This document shows, piece by piece, positions 1-6,132 of a DNA stretch of 8,259 nt. Under the pieces are notes generated by a model. That model searched no databases. It was not told the origin of the DNA and was given only the letters and a program-made list of their open reading frames with translations. Position 1 is the first letter of the stretch; each line of letters opens with the position of its first letter. The stretch spans positions 1-8,259 of the forward strand of contig CANRKV010000066.1 of the NCBI GenBank assembly GCA_947631305.1. Reading direction: 5' to 3'. Source of the stretch: an uncultured Jeotgalicoccus sp. Its GTDB lineage: Bacteria > Bacillota > Bacilli > Staphylococcales > Salinicoccaceae. The position numbers were made by a program, and so were the translations under genes.

Positions 1-396
1 GATATTACAGCAGCAGGACACCTCACTTCCGAAGAGAGTGTTGAAGACGGTGTCCGGGAAATTAAGGAAGAACTCGGTATCAGTCTGAATCTCGATGATT
101 TAATGTATGCAGGCATGATATCTGACGAGATTATTATCGGTGATTTTATCGACAGAGAATTGTGTCATATCTTTATATACAGAATTCCTGCCGGTACAAA
201 ACCTGATTATGTTTTTCAGGATAAAGAAGTATCTGGCATTGTTAAAATAGAACGCTCAGAGTTTGAAAAGATTTGGTCTGAAGAACTCGCATCAGTAGTG
301 ATTAACGGAAAGTCTGTCAGTAAAAATAATTTTGTACCTCATGAAAATAGTTATATAACCTCTGTCATGGACAGTATTCGGCAGTATGTTTTGTAG
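1..396 (+). CDS. Nudix hydrolase, 3' part of gene (5' end outside window)
   Basis: An open frame runs from the first base of the window to a TAG at 394-396, giving 131 residues; the start lies upstream. An ATG at 103 is internal and is not the real start, because the motif that defines the family lies before it. Residues 4-27 of the fragment carry a Nudix box: the stretch A-A-G-H-L, an acidic patch, then REIKEELGI. This is the magnesium-binding loop-helix-loop that hydrolyses a nucleoside diphosphate linked to another group. The AAGHL form is typical of the subgroup related to isopentenyl-diphosphate isomerase and often annotated only as 'NUDIX domain-containing protein'; the substrate cannot be told from sequence. 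The interval between the box glutamate and the RE pair looks one residue off the canonical G-x5-E-x7-RE spacing. The frame is intact to the stop. No convincing terminator follows, only a weak 5-bp repeat at 403-415. Confidence 0.85.
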   Translation, partial: DITAAGHLTSEESVEDGVREIKEELGISLNLDDLMYAGMISDEIIIGDFIDRELCHIFIYRIPAGTKPDYVFQDKEVSGIVKIERSEFEKIWSEELASVVINGKSVSKNNFVPHENSYITSVMDSIRQYVL

Positions 397-424
397 TTTT
401 CATGAAATAATTTCAATTTTCATA

Positions 425-453
425 TTGACATTCGTACAGCTCTGCAATATAGT
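425..453 (+). promoter_or_regulatory. Sigma-A-type promoter for the metNIQ leader
   Basis: A perfect TTGACA -35 box at 425-430 is followed, after a 17-base spacer, by TATAGT at 448-453, five of six matches to the -10 consensus. Transcription would start near 460, about 24 bases before the riboswitch P1 helix, giving a leader of roughly 285 bases before metN. Both the strength and the placement fit a constitutive promoter whose output is controlled by attenuation. Confidence 0.8.
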
Positions 454-483
454 TAGTTTAAATTAAATAATCAAATAACTTAC

Positions 484-584
484 TTTCTTATCAAGAGAGA
501 TGGAGGGACTGGCCCTATGAAATCTCGGCAACAGACATTATGTACTGTGCCAAATCCTGTAGCATCATGCTAAAAGATGAGAAG
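484..584 (+). ncRNA. SAM-I riboswitch (S-box) aptamer
   Basis: All helices of the S-box can be drawn by hand. P1 pairs 484-492 with 576-584 (9 bp with G-U pairs). P2 pairs GAGAT at 497-501 with ATCTC at 522-526, and its upper part pairs AGGG at 504-507 with CCCT at 513-516. The segments GGAGGGACTGGCCCT and ATGAAA match the family's kink-turn core. P3 is 531-534 with 545-548, capped by 535-537 with 541-543. P4 pairs TAGCA at 560-564 with TGCTA at 568-572. The TGG in the P2 loop (510-512) can form the known pseudoknot with CCA at 550-552. S-boxes bind S-adenosylmethionine and terminate transcription when it is abundant. Control of the methionine importer downstream is the usual role. An open frame running through here (540-722) is not a gene. 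Confidence 0.96.
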
Positions 585-609
585 AGCGAATATACATCGG
601 CCTCTTCTT
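579..609 (+). promoter_or_regulatory. S-box antiterminator pairing
   Basis: GAGAAGAG at 579-586 is complementary over 8 bp to CTCTTCTT at 602-609. The left arm is part of the 3' strand of aptamer helix P1, and the right arm is the 5' strand of the terminator. The three structures are therefore mutually exclusive, as expected for an OFF switch: with ligand bound, P1 holds 576-584 and frees 601-610 to form the terminator; without ligand, this antiterminator forms and metNIQ is transcribed. Confidence 0.8.
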
Positions 610-638
610 ATATTTTAAGGAGAGGTTATTTTCTTTTT
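599..638 (+). terminator. S-box-controlled intrinsic terminator
   Basis: Bases 601-610 pair with 616-625 (10 bp, one G-U, loop of five), with two more possible G-U pairs at 599-600/626-627. A T-rich run follows to 638. The hairpin begins 14 bases after P1 and competes with the antiterminator, so this is the most likely ligand-controlled stop. Confidence 0.85.
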
Positions 639-667
639 ACAAAGAATGTATATCGGGTTTTTCAAAA

Positions 668-697
668 ACACCGGTCATATACTGGTGTATTTTTATT
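668..697 (+). terminator. Second terminator-like hairpin in the metNIQ leader
   Basis: ACACCGGT at 668-675 pairs with ACTGGTGT at 681-688 (8 bp, one G-U, loop CATAT), followed by ATTTTTATT and further downstream T-runs. It has the layout of an intrinsic terminator but lies about 84 bases past P1, with no visible link to the aptamer. It could be a back-up terminator, a leader-stabilising hairpin or a processing site. The metN ribosome binding site at 731-736 is not inside it. Confidence 0.5.
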
Positions 698-744
698 ACA
701 TTTTTTAATTCCTACTATTTAACTATGTTTAAGGAGCGTTTTTA

Positions 745-1776
745 ATGATTGAGTTTATCGATGTGGACAAAACGTATCACGGCAGCGATGCACCGATTCA
801 TGCATTGGATGATATTAATTTCAAAGTCGACACCGGAGAAATTTACGGTGTTGTCGGATACAGCGGTGCAGGTAAAAGTACGCTGATTCGCTGTGTCAAT
901 CAGCTGGAGAGCGTGTCAGCAGGACAGGTGATCGTTGACGGTAAAGATTTAACAGCACTGGCACCGACAGAGCTGAGAGTTACAAAAAAACGTATCGGTA
1001 TGATTTTTCAGCATTTCAATCTGTTAAATTCAAAAACGATATATACGAATGTAGCGATGCCGCTAATTTTAAATAAGACACCTAAAAATGAAATTAAAAA
1101 ACGTGTTGCTGAGCTGCTTGAATTTGTTGGTTTGTCAGATAAAGCGTCACAGTATCCCGATCAGCTGTCGGGCGGACAGAAACAGCGTGTCGGCATTGCC
1201 CGTGCACTTGCAACCAATCCTTCTATTCTGTTATGTGACGAAGCGACATCTGCACTTGACCCGCAGACTACCGAGTCCATTTTGGAACTGCTGAGAAAGA
1301 TAAATAAGGAGTACAACATTACAATTTTGCTGATTACACATGAAATGTCCGTTATCCGCGATGTCTGTCATAAAGTCGCAGTGATGGAAAACGGTAAAAT
1401 CATTGAACGCGGTTCTGTTTTTGACGTATTTTCAAACCCGCAGACAGAAACCGGCAGACGATTCGTTAACACAGTCATGCAGACCGAACTGCCGGCTTAC
1501 GTCAGGGAGCTTATTCAGGAGCAGGACAACAGCCAGTTCATTTACAGAATAAACTTCATCAGCAAGCTCGCAGTGAAGCCTTATCTGTCACAAATCAGCA
1601 AGCTTTATGATTTGGATGTCAATGTACTGTTCGGCAATATTACTGAACTGCAGGGTGTGCCGTTCGGAAATTTAATCGTCCAGTTTGACGGTTCTCATGA
1701 TGAGCTCAAAAAAGCATTACTTTATTTAGAAGAAAACAATGTTCAATACAGCGAGGTGAATACATATGCTGGTTAG
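745..1776 (+). CDS. metN: Methionine ABC transporter ATP-binding protein MetN
   Basis: This is the 343-residue ATPase of the MetNIQ importer, which takes up L- and D-methionine; length is normal for the family. Visible ABC motifs are Walker A GYSGAGKST at residues 38-46, the Q-loop glutamine at 89, the signature LSGGQ at 141-145, Walker B ILLCDE at 161-166 and the switch histidine at 199. Residues about 265-340 form the C-terminal NIL (ACT-like) domain. In this family that domain binds methionine and inhibits transport when the cell has enough, adding protein-level feedback to the riboswitch. The ATG at 745 follows AAGGAG at 731-736 with an 8-base spacer. The gene is first in the operon and its 3' end overlaps metI by 11 bases, indicating coupled translation. 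Confidence 0.96.
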   Translation: MIEFIDVDKTYHGSDAPIHALDDINFKVDTGEIYGVVGYSGAGKSTLIRCVNQLESVSAGQVIVDGKDLTALAPTELRVTKKRIGMIFQHFNLLNSKTIYTNVAMPLILNKTPKNEIKKRVAELLEFVGLSDKASQYPDQLSGGQKQRVGIARALATNPSILLCDEATSALDPQTTESILELLRKINKEYNITILLITHEMSVIRDVCHKVAVMENGKIIERGSVFDVFSNPQTETGRRFVNTVMQTELPAYVRELIQEQDNSQFIYRINFISKLAVKPYLSQISKLYDLDVNVLFGNITELQGVPFGNLIVQFDGSHDELKKALLYLEENNVQYSEVNTYAG

Positions 1777-2416
1777 CTGGAGTACAATATTCGAAGCCTT
1801 TTTAGAAACGGTTCAGATGGTCAGTATTTCATTTATCTTTTCCGTTATACTCGGCCTGCCGCTCGGTATTCTGTTATATGTTACGAGACCCGGGCAAATT
1901 TTAGAGAATAAAATTATTTTTACAATATTAAACGGTGTCATCAACGTGTTCCGTTCACTGCCGTTCATCATCCTGCTCGTTGCGATTATTCCTGTAACTA
2001 AGTTTATCGTCGGGACATCAATCGGCACGGAAGCTGCTATTGTACCGATGGTATTCTTTGCCGGACCGTACATTTCAAGACTGGTGGAAAGTTCACTCCT
2101 TGAAGTAGATGAAGGTGTGCTGGAAGCTGCAGATGCTATGGGCGCGACACCAATGCAGACGATTATCAAATTCGTTCTGCCTGAAGCATTCGGCTCTCTG
2201 ATAGTGAATTTCACGATTTCCATTATCGGCTTAGTCGGTGCATCGGCGATGGCCGGCACGGTCGGCGGCGGCGGTATCGGTGATTTAGCGATTACTTACG
2301 GCTACCAGCGATTCGATACAGTCACAATGCTGATTACAGTTGTGATCCTGATTATTATGGTTCAGGGCCTTCAGTCAGCTGGTAATAAGTTTGCGAGAGT
2401 TGTAAGAAGAAGATAA
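1766..2416 (+). CDS. metI: Methionine ABC transporter permease MetI (MetP in staphylococci)
   Basis: This 216-residue integral membrane protein is the permease of the MetNIQ importer, of usual length. Hydrophobic segments lie near residues 16-38, 52-78, 90-104, 143-168 and 187-205, consistent with five membrane spans per subunit. The cytoplasmic coupling loop carries the binding-protein-dependent transport motif EAADAMGA at 120-127 followed by LP near 138-139; this loop docks on MetN. A glycine-rich stretch (GTVGGGGIG) near 164-172 is also typical. The start ATG at 1766 overlaps the end of metN and is preceded by GAGGTG at 1753-1758, inside the metN frame. In staphylococci metI also names a cystathionine gamma-synthase; the permease is meant here. 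Confidence 0.95.
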   Translation: MLVSWSTIFEAFLETVQMVSISFIFSVILGLPLGILLYVTRPGQILENKIIFTILNGVINVFRSLPFIILLVAIIPVTKFIVGTSIGTEAAIVPMVFFAGPYISRLVESSLLEVDEGVLEAADAMGATPMQTIIKFVLPEAFGSLIVNFTISIIGLVGASAMAGTVGGGGIGDLAITYGYQRFDTVTMLITVVILIIMVQGLQSAGNKFARVVRRR

Positions 2417-2435
2417 TAATAGGAGGAAATATATT

Positions 2436-3254
2436 ATGAAAAAAGTTATTTTATTTACCAGTTTACTGTTAATTGGAATCGTTCTTTCAGGGTGCGGCAG
2501 CGGTGGTAATGAGAAAGTCAGTATCGGCATCAGCGGGACTGACACAGTCGTATGGGATTACGTTGCAGAAAAAGCTGCAGAAGAGGATATTGAAATAGAA
2601 ATTGTTACATTTAACGATTATGTTCAGCCGAATACGGCGCTTGCCGACGGTGAAATAGACTTAAACGCATTCCAGACTGTCGCGTATTTTGATGAATTTA
2701 TCGAAGAAAGAGATTTAGATTTAGTACCGATTGCTACGACGAATCTTGCACCAATGGGTATTTACTCTGATTCACTGACAGATGTTACCGATATTCCGGA
2801 CGGCGGCACAATCGCACTTCCGAATGACGTGTCTAACCAGGGACGTGCATTGATGCTGCTGGAAGACGCCGGCCTGATTACACTCGTTGAAGATTACAAT
2901 GGGTTGGGTTCAATCGAAAGTGCAGTCGTTGAAAACCCGAATGACTATCAGTTTGAAGAAGTTGCGCCTGCACAGATTCCGCGTGCCTTAGGTGATGTTG
3001 ACCTGGGCATTATTAATAACGGTATTGCGAAGGATGCGAATCTGCACCCAATCCACGACTCTATTTACCGTGAAGATGATACAGCAACGGATTACGTAAA
3101 TATCATCGCTTCAAATGCTGAAGATGCAAATAATGAAACATATAACAGAATTGCTGAACTTTACCAGGAAGCAGACACTGCCGAGTTTATCGAAGAAGAG
3201 TACGACGGTGCGTTAATTCCGACAGTACTTGAATTAAGCGAGATTGGCTGGTAA
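2436..3254 (+). CDS. metQ: Methionine-binding lipoprotein MetQ (NlpA family)
   Basis: This 272-residue solute-binding lipoprotein delivers methionine, or possibly methionine-containing dipeptides, to MetNI. The signal peptide is short, with basic residues K2-K3, a hydrophobic core and the lipobox LSGC ending at Cys20, where the mature lipid-anchored protein begins. NlpA-family features include the NDYVQPNTAL stretch at 60-69, LNAFQ at 76-80, APMGIYS at 105-111 and NQGRAL at 134-139, with an arginine that in the family contacts the ligand carboxylate. The usual FQH is FQT here (Thr81), a variation I believe occurs among Firmicute homologues. A staphylococcal homologue (GmpC) was described as binding Gly-Met, so the exact ligand is open. 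A strong AGGAGG at 2421-2426 lies 9 bases before the start, 19 bases after metI, which favours high expression of the binding protein. Confidence 0.93.
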   Translation: MKKVILFTSLLLIGIVLSGCGSGGNEKVSIGISGTDTVVWDYVAEKAAEEDIEIEIVTFNDYVQPNTALADGEIDLNAFQTVAYFDEFIEERDLDLVPIATTNLAPMGIYSDSLTDVTDIPDGGTIALPNDVSNQGRALMLLEDAGLITLVEDYNGLGSIESAVVENPNDYQFEEVAPAQIPRALGDVDLGIINNGIAKDANLHPIHDSIYREDDTATDYVNIIASNAEDANNETYNRIAELYQEADTAEFIEEEYDGALIPTVLELSEIGW

Positions 3255-3258
3255 ATAC

Positions 3259-3290
3259 AAAAGCTCCCGTTAAGGGAGCTTTTACTTTTA
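3259..3290. terminator. Bidirectional terminator between metQ and the minus-strand gene
   Basis: AAAAGCTCCC at 3259-3268 pairs perfectly with GGGAGCTTTT at 3274-3283 around a 5-base loop. On the plus strand, T-rich sequence follows (to 3289). On the minus strand the A-tract becomes a T-run. It starts 5 bases after the metQ stop and lies directly after the stop of the convergent gene at 3288, so it serves both. Confidence 0.9.
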
Positions 3291-3578
3291 TAACGATTCG
3301 ATAAACTGCTCTTCTTTTTCACTTTGCGGATTAAACGTTATATCTTCACTGATATTCTGTGTCATAAATGACGCATACATCTGTTTTGCAACAGGTTCAT
3401 TGAAGTCTTCCGTAAAATCATAATGTACATCGATTTCATTATCCAGCTCACTGTCTATACCTGCAAGATACGCAATAATACCTTCTTCTGTGCACAGCGT
3501 TAAATATTTTACCTTTTCGAGCTGCAGCTGCTGCTCAAAATCCGGTATCGCTGCCGGTTCGATATTTTTAATTTCCAT
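3288..3578 (-). CDS. Small acidic hypothetical protein, 96 residues
   Basis: I do not recognise this protein. The start chosen is the ATG at 3578-3576. GGAAGGAG at 3594-3587 lies 8 bases upstream, which is ideal; a TTG one codon earlier would leave only 5 bases. The product is soluble and acidic, with no signal peptide or membrane segment and a single cysteine (in YLTLCTEEG). The pattern of a strand-like IIAYLAGI followed by NEIDVHYDF, and a C-terminal EEQFIESL, is reminiscent of a GNAT acetyltransferase core. The acetyl-CoA-binding R/Q-x-x-G-x-G/A loop is absent, so I do not assign it. The good ribosome binding site, shared terminator and isolated position between convergent and divergent neighbours support a real gene. 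Nothing ties it to sulfur metabolism except location. Confidence 0.7.
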   Translation of the reverse strand: MEIKNIEPAAIPDFEQQLQLEKVKYLTLCTEEGIIAYLAGIDSELDNEIDVHYDFTEDFNEPVAKQMYASFMTQNISEDITFNPQSEKEEQFIESL

Positions 3579-3654
3579 CAAAAAAACTCCTTCCGGTGTT
3601 TTTAATCAATTACCCTTTTTAGAAATAAACAATCGTCCATTATCGTTCTTTTAT

Positions 3655-3682
3655 TTGTCTGAATTTATAGATAACTTATAGT
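3655..3682 (+). promoter_or_regulatory. Candidate promoter for the transsulfuration gene
   Basis: TTGTCT at 3655-3660 and TATAGT at 3677-3682, separated by 16 bases, form a plausible sigma-A promoter with a start near 3690, giving a leader of about 40 bases. A competing -10 candidate is TATACT at 3691-3696, but it has no recognisable -35. No riboswitch or T-box is visible in this 150-base divergent gap, so any control would be through a DNA-binding protein; I see no clear operator. Confidence 0.45.
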
Positions 3683-3730
3683 AACAGCTGTATACTGATT
3701 CATATAAACTTTAAAAGAAGAGGGATATAT

Positions 3731-4864
3731 ATGCGTTTTGAAACGAAAGCAATTCATGCCGGGAGACAGGTCGATCCGGTTACAGGAGCGGTCACAACAC
3801 CGATGCACCTGTCCACTACTTACGAAAGATCCGCTGACGGCTCTTATACCGACGGCTTTATGTACAGCCGCGGGGACAATCCAAACCGCCGCTCTTTGGA
3901 AGAGTGTCTGACTGCACTTGAAGAAGGCTATGACTGTGTCTCTTTTTCTTCAGGGATGGCAGCTATTTCATCAATAATTGAAGCACTTCCAAAAGATAAG
4001 CCCCGGAGAATTATTCTGCCGGATGATATGTATTTCGGCGTGCTGACTTTACTTAATGAAACGGATATCGGCAGAAGGTTTGATATCATCACTGTAGACA
4101 TGAGTAACATGGAAGAATTAAAAGAAGCTGCTGAAAGTGAAGCTGCCGGTTTAATTTGGATTGAAACACCGTCAAATCCGCAGATTAAAATTGTCGATAT
4201 TGCTGCGGTCGTTAATATCGCAAAAAAGGCAGGGGCAGTAACTGTTGTAGATAATACAACCGCAACACCTGTACTTCAAAATCCGCTGTCGCTCGGTGCT
4301 GATTTCTCACTGCATTCAGTCACTAAATATATCGGCGGTCACAGTGACTTATTACTCGGTGCAGTTGTAGCGAAAGAAGACGGCCCGATGCTTCATAACT
4401 TAAGAACATGGCAGCATGCAAAAGGTGCGGTACCGTCATCATTTGACTGCTGGCTCGCACTTCGCGGTGTTCAGACACTCCCCGCCAGAATGTCAGTGCA
4501 CTGCTCCAGCGCTAAAATCATCGCTGACTTTTTAAATCAGCATGACAAAGTTGAAGCTGTGTACCATCCTGGTCTTCCTGAGCATCCAGGACACGACGTT
4601 GCCGCAGCACAAATGAGTGACTTTGGCGGACTCATGTCGTTTAAAGTTAAAGGCAATGCTGAAGATGCAATAAAAGTAGCCAATACCGTTAAAATCTTTA
4701 CTCAGGCAACGAGTCTCGGCGGTACGCACAGCTATATCGAACACCGCGCTTCGGTGGAAAAAGAATTAACTAAAGCGCCCGACACACTGCTCCGATTATC
4801 TATCGGCCTCGAAAATGTTCAGGACCTGCAGGAAGATCTCGAACAGGCGCTTGCTGAAATATAA
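3731..4864 (+). CDS. PLP-dependent transsulfuration enzyme (cystathionine gamma-synthase/gamma-lyase family)
   Basis: This 377-residue enzyme of the Cys/Met-metabolism PLP family acts on cystathionine or an activated homoserine to make or break C-S bonds between cysteine and homocysteine. The length is usual. Key residues are visible: Lys199 in SVTKYIGGHSD forms the PLP Schiff base; Asp174 in VVDNT binds the pyridine nitrogen; Tyr101 in DDMYFG stacks on the ring; Tyr45/Arg47 in YSRGDNPN bind phosphate of the partner subunit; SSGMAA is at 73-78; Arg355 in LLRLSIGLE binds the substrate carboxylate. The family's GG-x-ES specificity site reads GGTHS, with His333 in place of glutamate, so gamma-synthase, gamma-lyase and methionine or homocysteine gamma-lyase activities cannot be separated. 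The start ATG at 3731 follows AGAGGG near 3719-3724. It lies 73 bases upstream of the SQR-like gene with no terminator between, so the two may be co-transcribed. Staphylococci carry mccAB beside the met importer, a comparable arrangement. Confidence 0.9.
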   Translation: MRFETKAIHAGRQVDPVTGAVTTPMHLSTTYERSADGSYTDGFMYSRGDNPNRRSLEECLTALEEGYDCVSFSSGMAAISSIIEALPKDKPRRIILPDDMYFGVLTLLNETDIGRRFDIITVDMSNMEELKEAAESEAAGLIWIETPSNPQIKIVDIAAVVNIAKKAGAVTVVDNTTATPVLQNPLSLGADFSLHSVTKYIGGHSDLLLGAVVAKEDGPMLHNLRTWQHAKGAVPSSFDCWLALRGVQTLPARMSVHCSSAKIIADFLNQHDKVEAVYHPGLPEHPGHDVAAAQMSDFGGLMSFKVKGNAEDAIKVANTVKIFTQATSLGGTHSYIEHRASVEKELTKAPDTLLRLSIGLENVQDLQEDLEQALAEI

Positions 4865-4878
4865 TCATAAGAATAAAT

Positions 4879-4884
4879 TATAAT
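4879..4884 (+). promoter_or_regulatory. Possible internal -10 box before the SQR-like gene
   Basis: A perfect TATAAT lies 15 bases after the upstream stop codon. A start about seven bases downstream, near 4891, would place the hairpin at 4892-4931 at the very 5' end of the message. The -35 is poor: CTGAAA at 4854-4859 is spaced 19 bases away, and TTGCTG at 4851-4856 is too far at 22. Read-through from the transsulfuration gene is an alternative or additional source. Confidence 0.4.
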
Positions 4885-4891
4885 ATGAGTA

Positions 4892-4931
4892 ACCTCTGTG
4901 TAAACGGGAATATTTCCAGTAACACGGAGGT
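4892..4931 (+). promoter_or_regulatory. 5' hairpin sequestering the SQR-like gene's Shine-Dalgarno
   Basis: ACCTCTGTGT at 4892-4901 pairs with ACACGGAGGT at 4922-4931 over 10 uninterrupted base pairs, one of them G-U (4897/4926). An inner helix adds 4904-4905/4919-4920 and GGAA at 4907-4910 with TTCC at 4914-4917 around a 3-base loop. The GGAGG that serves the ATG at 4938 lies wholly in the 3' arm (4926-4930). There is no T-run after it, so it is not an ordinary terminator; the geometry suggests control of translation initiation. The repeat could instead act as a DNA operator. Confidence 0.65.
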
Positions 4932-4937
4932 GTTCTT

Positions 4938-6122
4938 ATGAAAAAGCATTATAAATTAGTTATTCTCGGCGGAGGGACCGGCGGTATATCAACCGCAAGC
5001 CGGATTCTCTCCAAAAAGAAAGAGTTAAAAGAAAATGTCTTAATTATAGAACCTGATGATTATCATTATTTCCAGCCCGCATGGCCGTTAGTCGGGAGCG
5101 GTGACGAAAAACTCGATTCCACATGGAAACCGATGGAAAAAGTTATACCCAAAGGAGCCCGCTGGCTCAAATCATCCGTCAGGAATGTCGATCCTGTAAA
5201 ACGGGAAGTGACGGCGGACGATACTGTCATCAGCTACGACTTTCTAATCGTTGCACTCGGTATTGAACTCAATTACGATGCGATTAAAGGCGCCAGGGAA
5301 TCTATTGGTAAAAACGGTGTATGTACAAACTATTTATATGATTATGTCGAATACACTTATCAGTCACTTAAAAATACAAAATCCGGCAACATCATTGTCA
5401 CGAAGCCGCAATCAAAAATTAAAGGCGGCGTGTCAGCAGAAAACTCGCTGTTTACGATGGATGATTTTGTGAAAAATCATGACCGTAACGTCGATATAAT
5501 GCTCAGAAGCGGACGGGAAGAAATATTTGAAGTGAAAAAATATAACGACAGCCTCATCAGTCAGATGGAAGAAAAACATATCGACTACAAACTGAATGAA
5601 GAACTGGTTGAAGTGAAAGGCAGGGAGAAACAGGCGGTATTCAAAAATACCCAAACTGGTGAAACACATACTCTGCCGTTTGAAACGCTTGTCATCACAC
5701 CGCCGATGCACGGCCCGTCAGTTTTAAATAACTCAGGCCTGCTGGATGAAGAAGGCTGGGTAGACGTCGATAAACACACGATGATGCACAATAAATATAC
5801 AACTGTATTTTCTCTCGGCGATTCATCCAGTCTGCCGACAGTGAAAATGGGCGGTGCTGTCAGAAAACAGCTGCCGATTCTTGTCGATAATCTGCTTGAA
5901 CGTATGGATGATCAGGAACCCACCCATAAATACGACGGCCGAACAGCATGCCCCATCGCAACAGAATACGGTGAACTGATTCTCGCTGAATTCGGCTATG
6001 ACAGAGTGCCGACAGAAACAACCTTCCTGAATCAGGCTGATGATAAGAAGATTTTTTATCAGTTTAAAAAGAATATGCTGCCGATTATGTACTGGTACGC
6101 ATTGCTGAATGGTAAATCATAG
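4938..6122 (+). CDS. SQR-family FAD oxidoreductase lacking one catalytic cysteine
   Basis: This 394-residue flavoprotein matches the type II sulfide:quinone oxidoreductases, peripheral membrane enzymes that oxidise sulfide to persulfide/sulfane sulfur and pass electrons to quinone. Features include the FAD-binding GGGTGG at 11-16 with Glu38 at the end of the second strand; YHYFQPAWPLVG at 42-53; GVCTNY at 127-132; VITPPMHGP in mid-protein; GWVDVDK; the second FAD motif SLGDSSSLPT around Asp295; YDGRTACP with Cys338; and the family C-terminus LPIMYWYALLNGK, likely near the membrane. Type II enzymes use two cysteines, one in IKC(A/G)GAPQK and one in TxCP. Only the second is present: the first motif reads IKGGVSAEN, with Gly163 in the cysteine position. 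The protein has just two cysteines, 129 and 338. The start ATG follows GGAGG at 4926-4930, itself inside a hairpin. It could be a non-canonical SQR, a rhodoquinone- or thiol-dependent variant, or a decayed enzyme; the frame is intact. Confidence 0.85.
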   Translation: MKKHYKLVILGGGTGGISTASRILSKKKELKENVLIIEPDDYHYFQPAWPLVGSGDEKLDSTWKPMEKVIPKGARWLKSSVRNVDPVKREVTADDTVISYDFLIVALGIELNYDAIKGARESIGKNGVCTNYLYDYVEYTYQSLKNTKSGNIIVTKPQSKIKGGVSAENSLFTMDDFVKNHDRNVDIMLRSGREEIFEVKKYNDSLISQMEEKHIDYKLNEELVEVKGREKQAVFKNTQTGETHTLPFETLVITPPMHGPSVLNNSGLLDEEGWVDVDKHTMMHNKYTTVFSLGDSSSLPTVKMGGAVRKQLPILVDNLLERMDDQEPTHKYDGRTACPIATEYGELILAEFGYDRVPTETTFLNQADDKKIFYQFKKNMLPIMYWYALLNGKS

Positions 6123-6132
6123 CACCATAAAT

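Noticed and set aside
403..415. Weak TGAAA/TTTCA hairpin after the Nudix gene as a terminator
   Set aside because: Only 5 A/T-rich base pairs and no clean T-run; not enough to call.
540..722. 60-codon open frame between the riboswitch and metN
   Set aside because: It lies across the aptamer, antiterminator and terminator hairpins, has no ribosome binding site, and its composition is explained by the RNA structures.
1813..2259. 148-codon minus-strand open frame inside metI
   Set aside because: It is a shadow of metI, whose membrane spans and EAA loop are clear; no ribosome binding site or family features are present.
3582..3730. T-box or second S-box ahead of the transsulfuration gene
   Set aside because: The gap is only about 150 bases, lacks the conserved TGG antiterminator bulge region or S-box core, and shows no terminator.
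4892..4931. Reading the hairpin before the SQR-like gene as an intrinsic terminator of the transsulfuration gene
   Set aside because: No T-run follows; the sequence after it is the ribosome binding site spacer and start codon.
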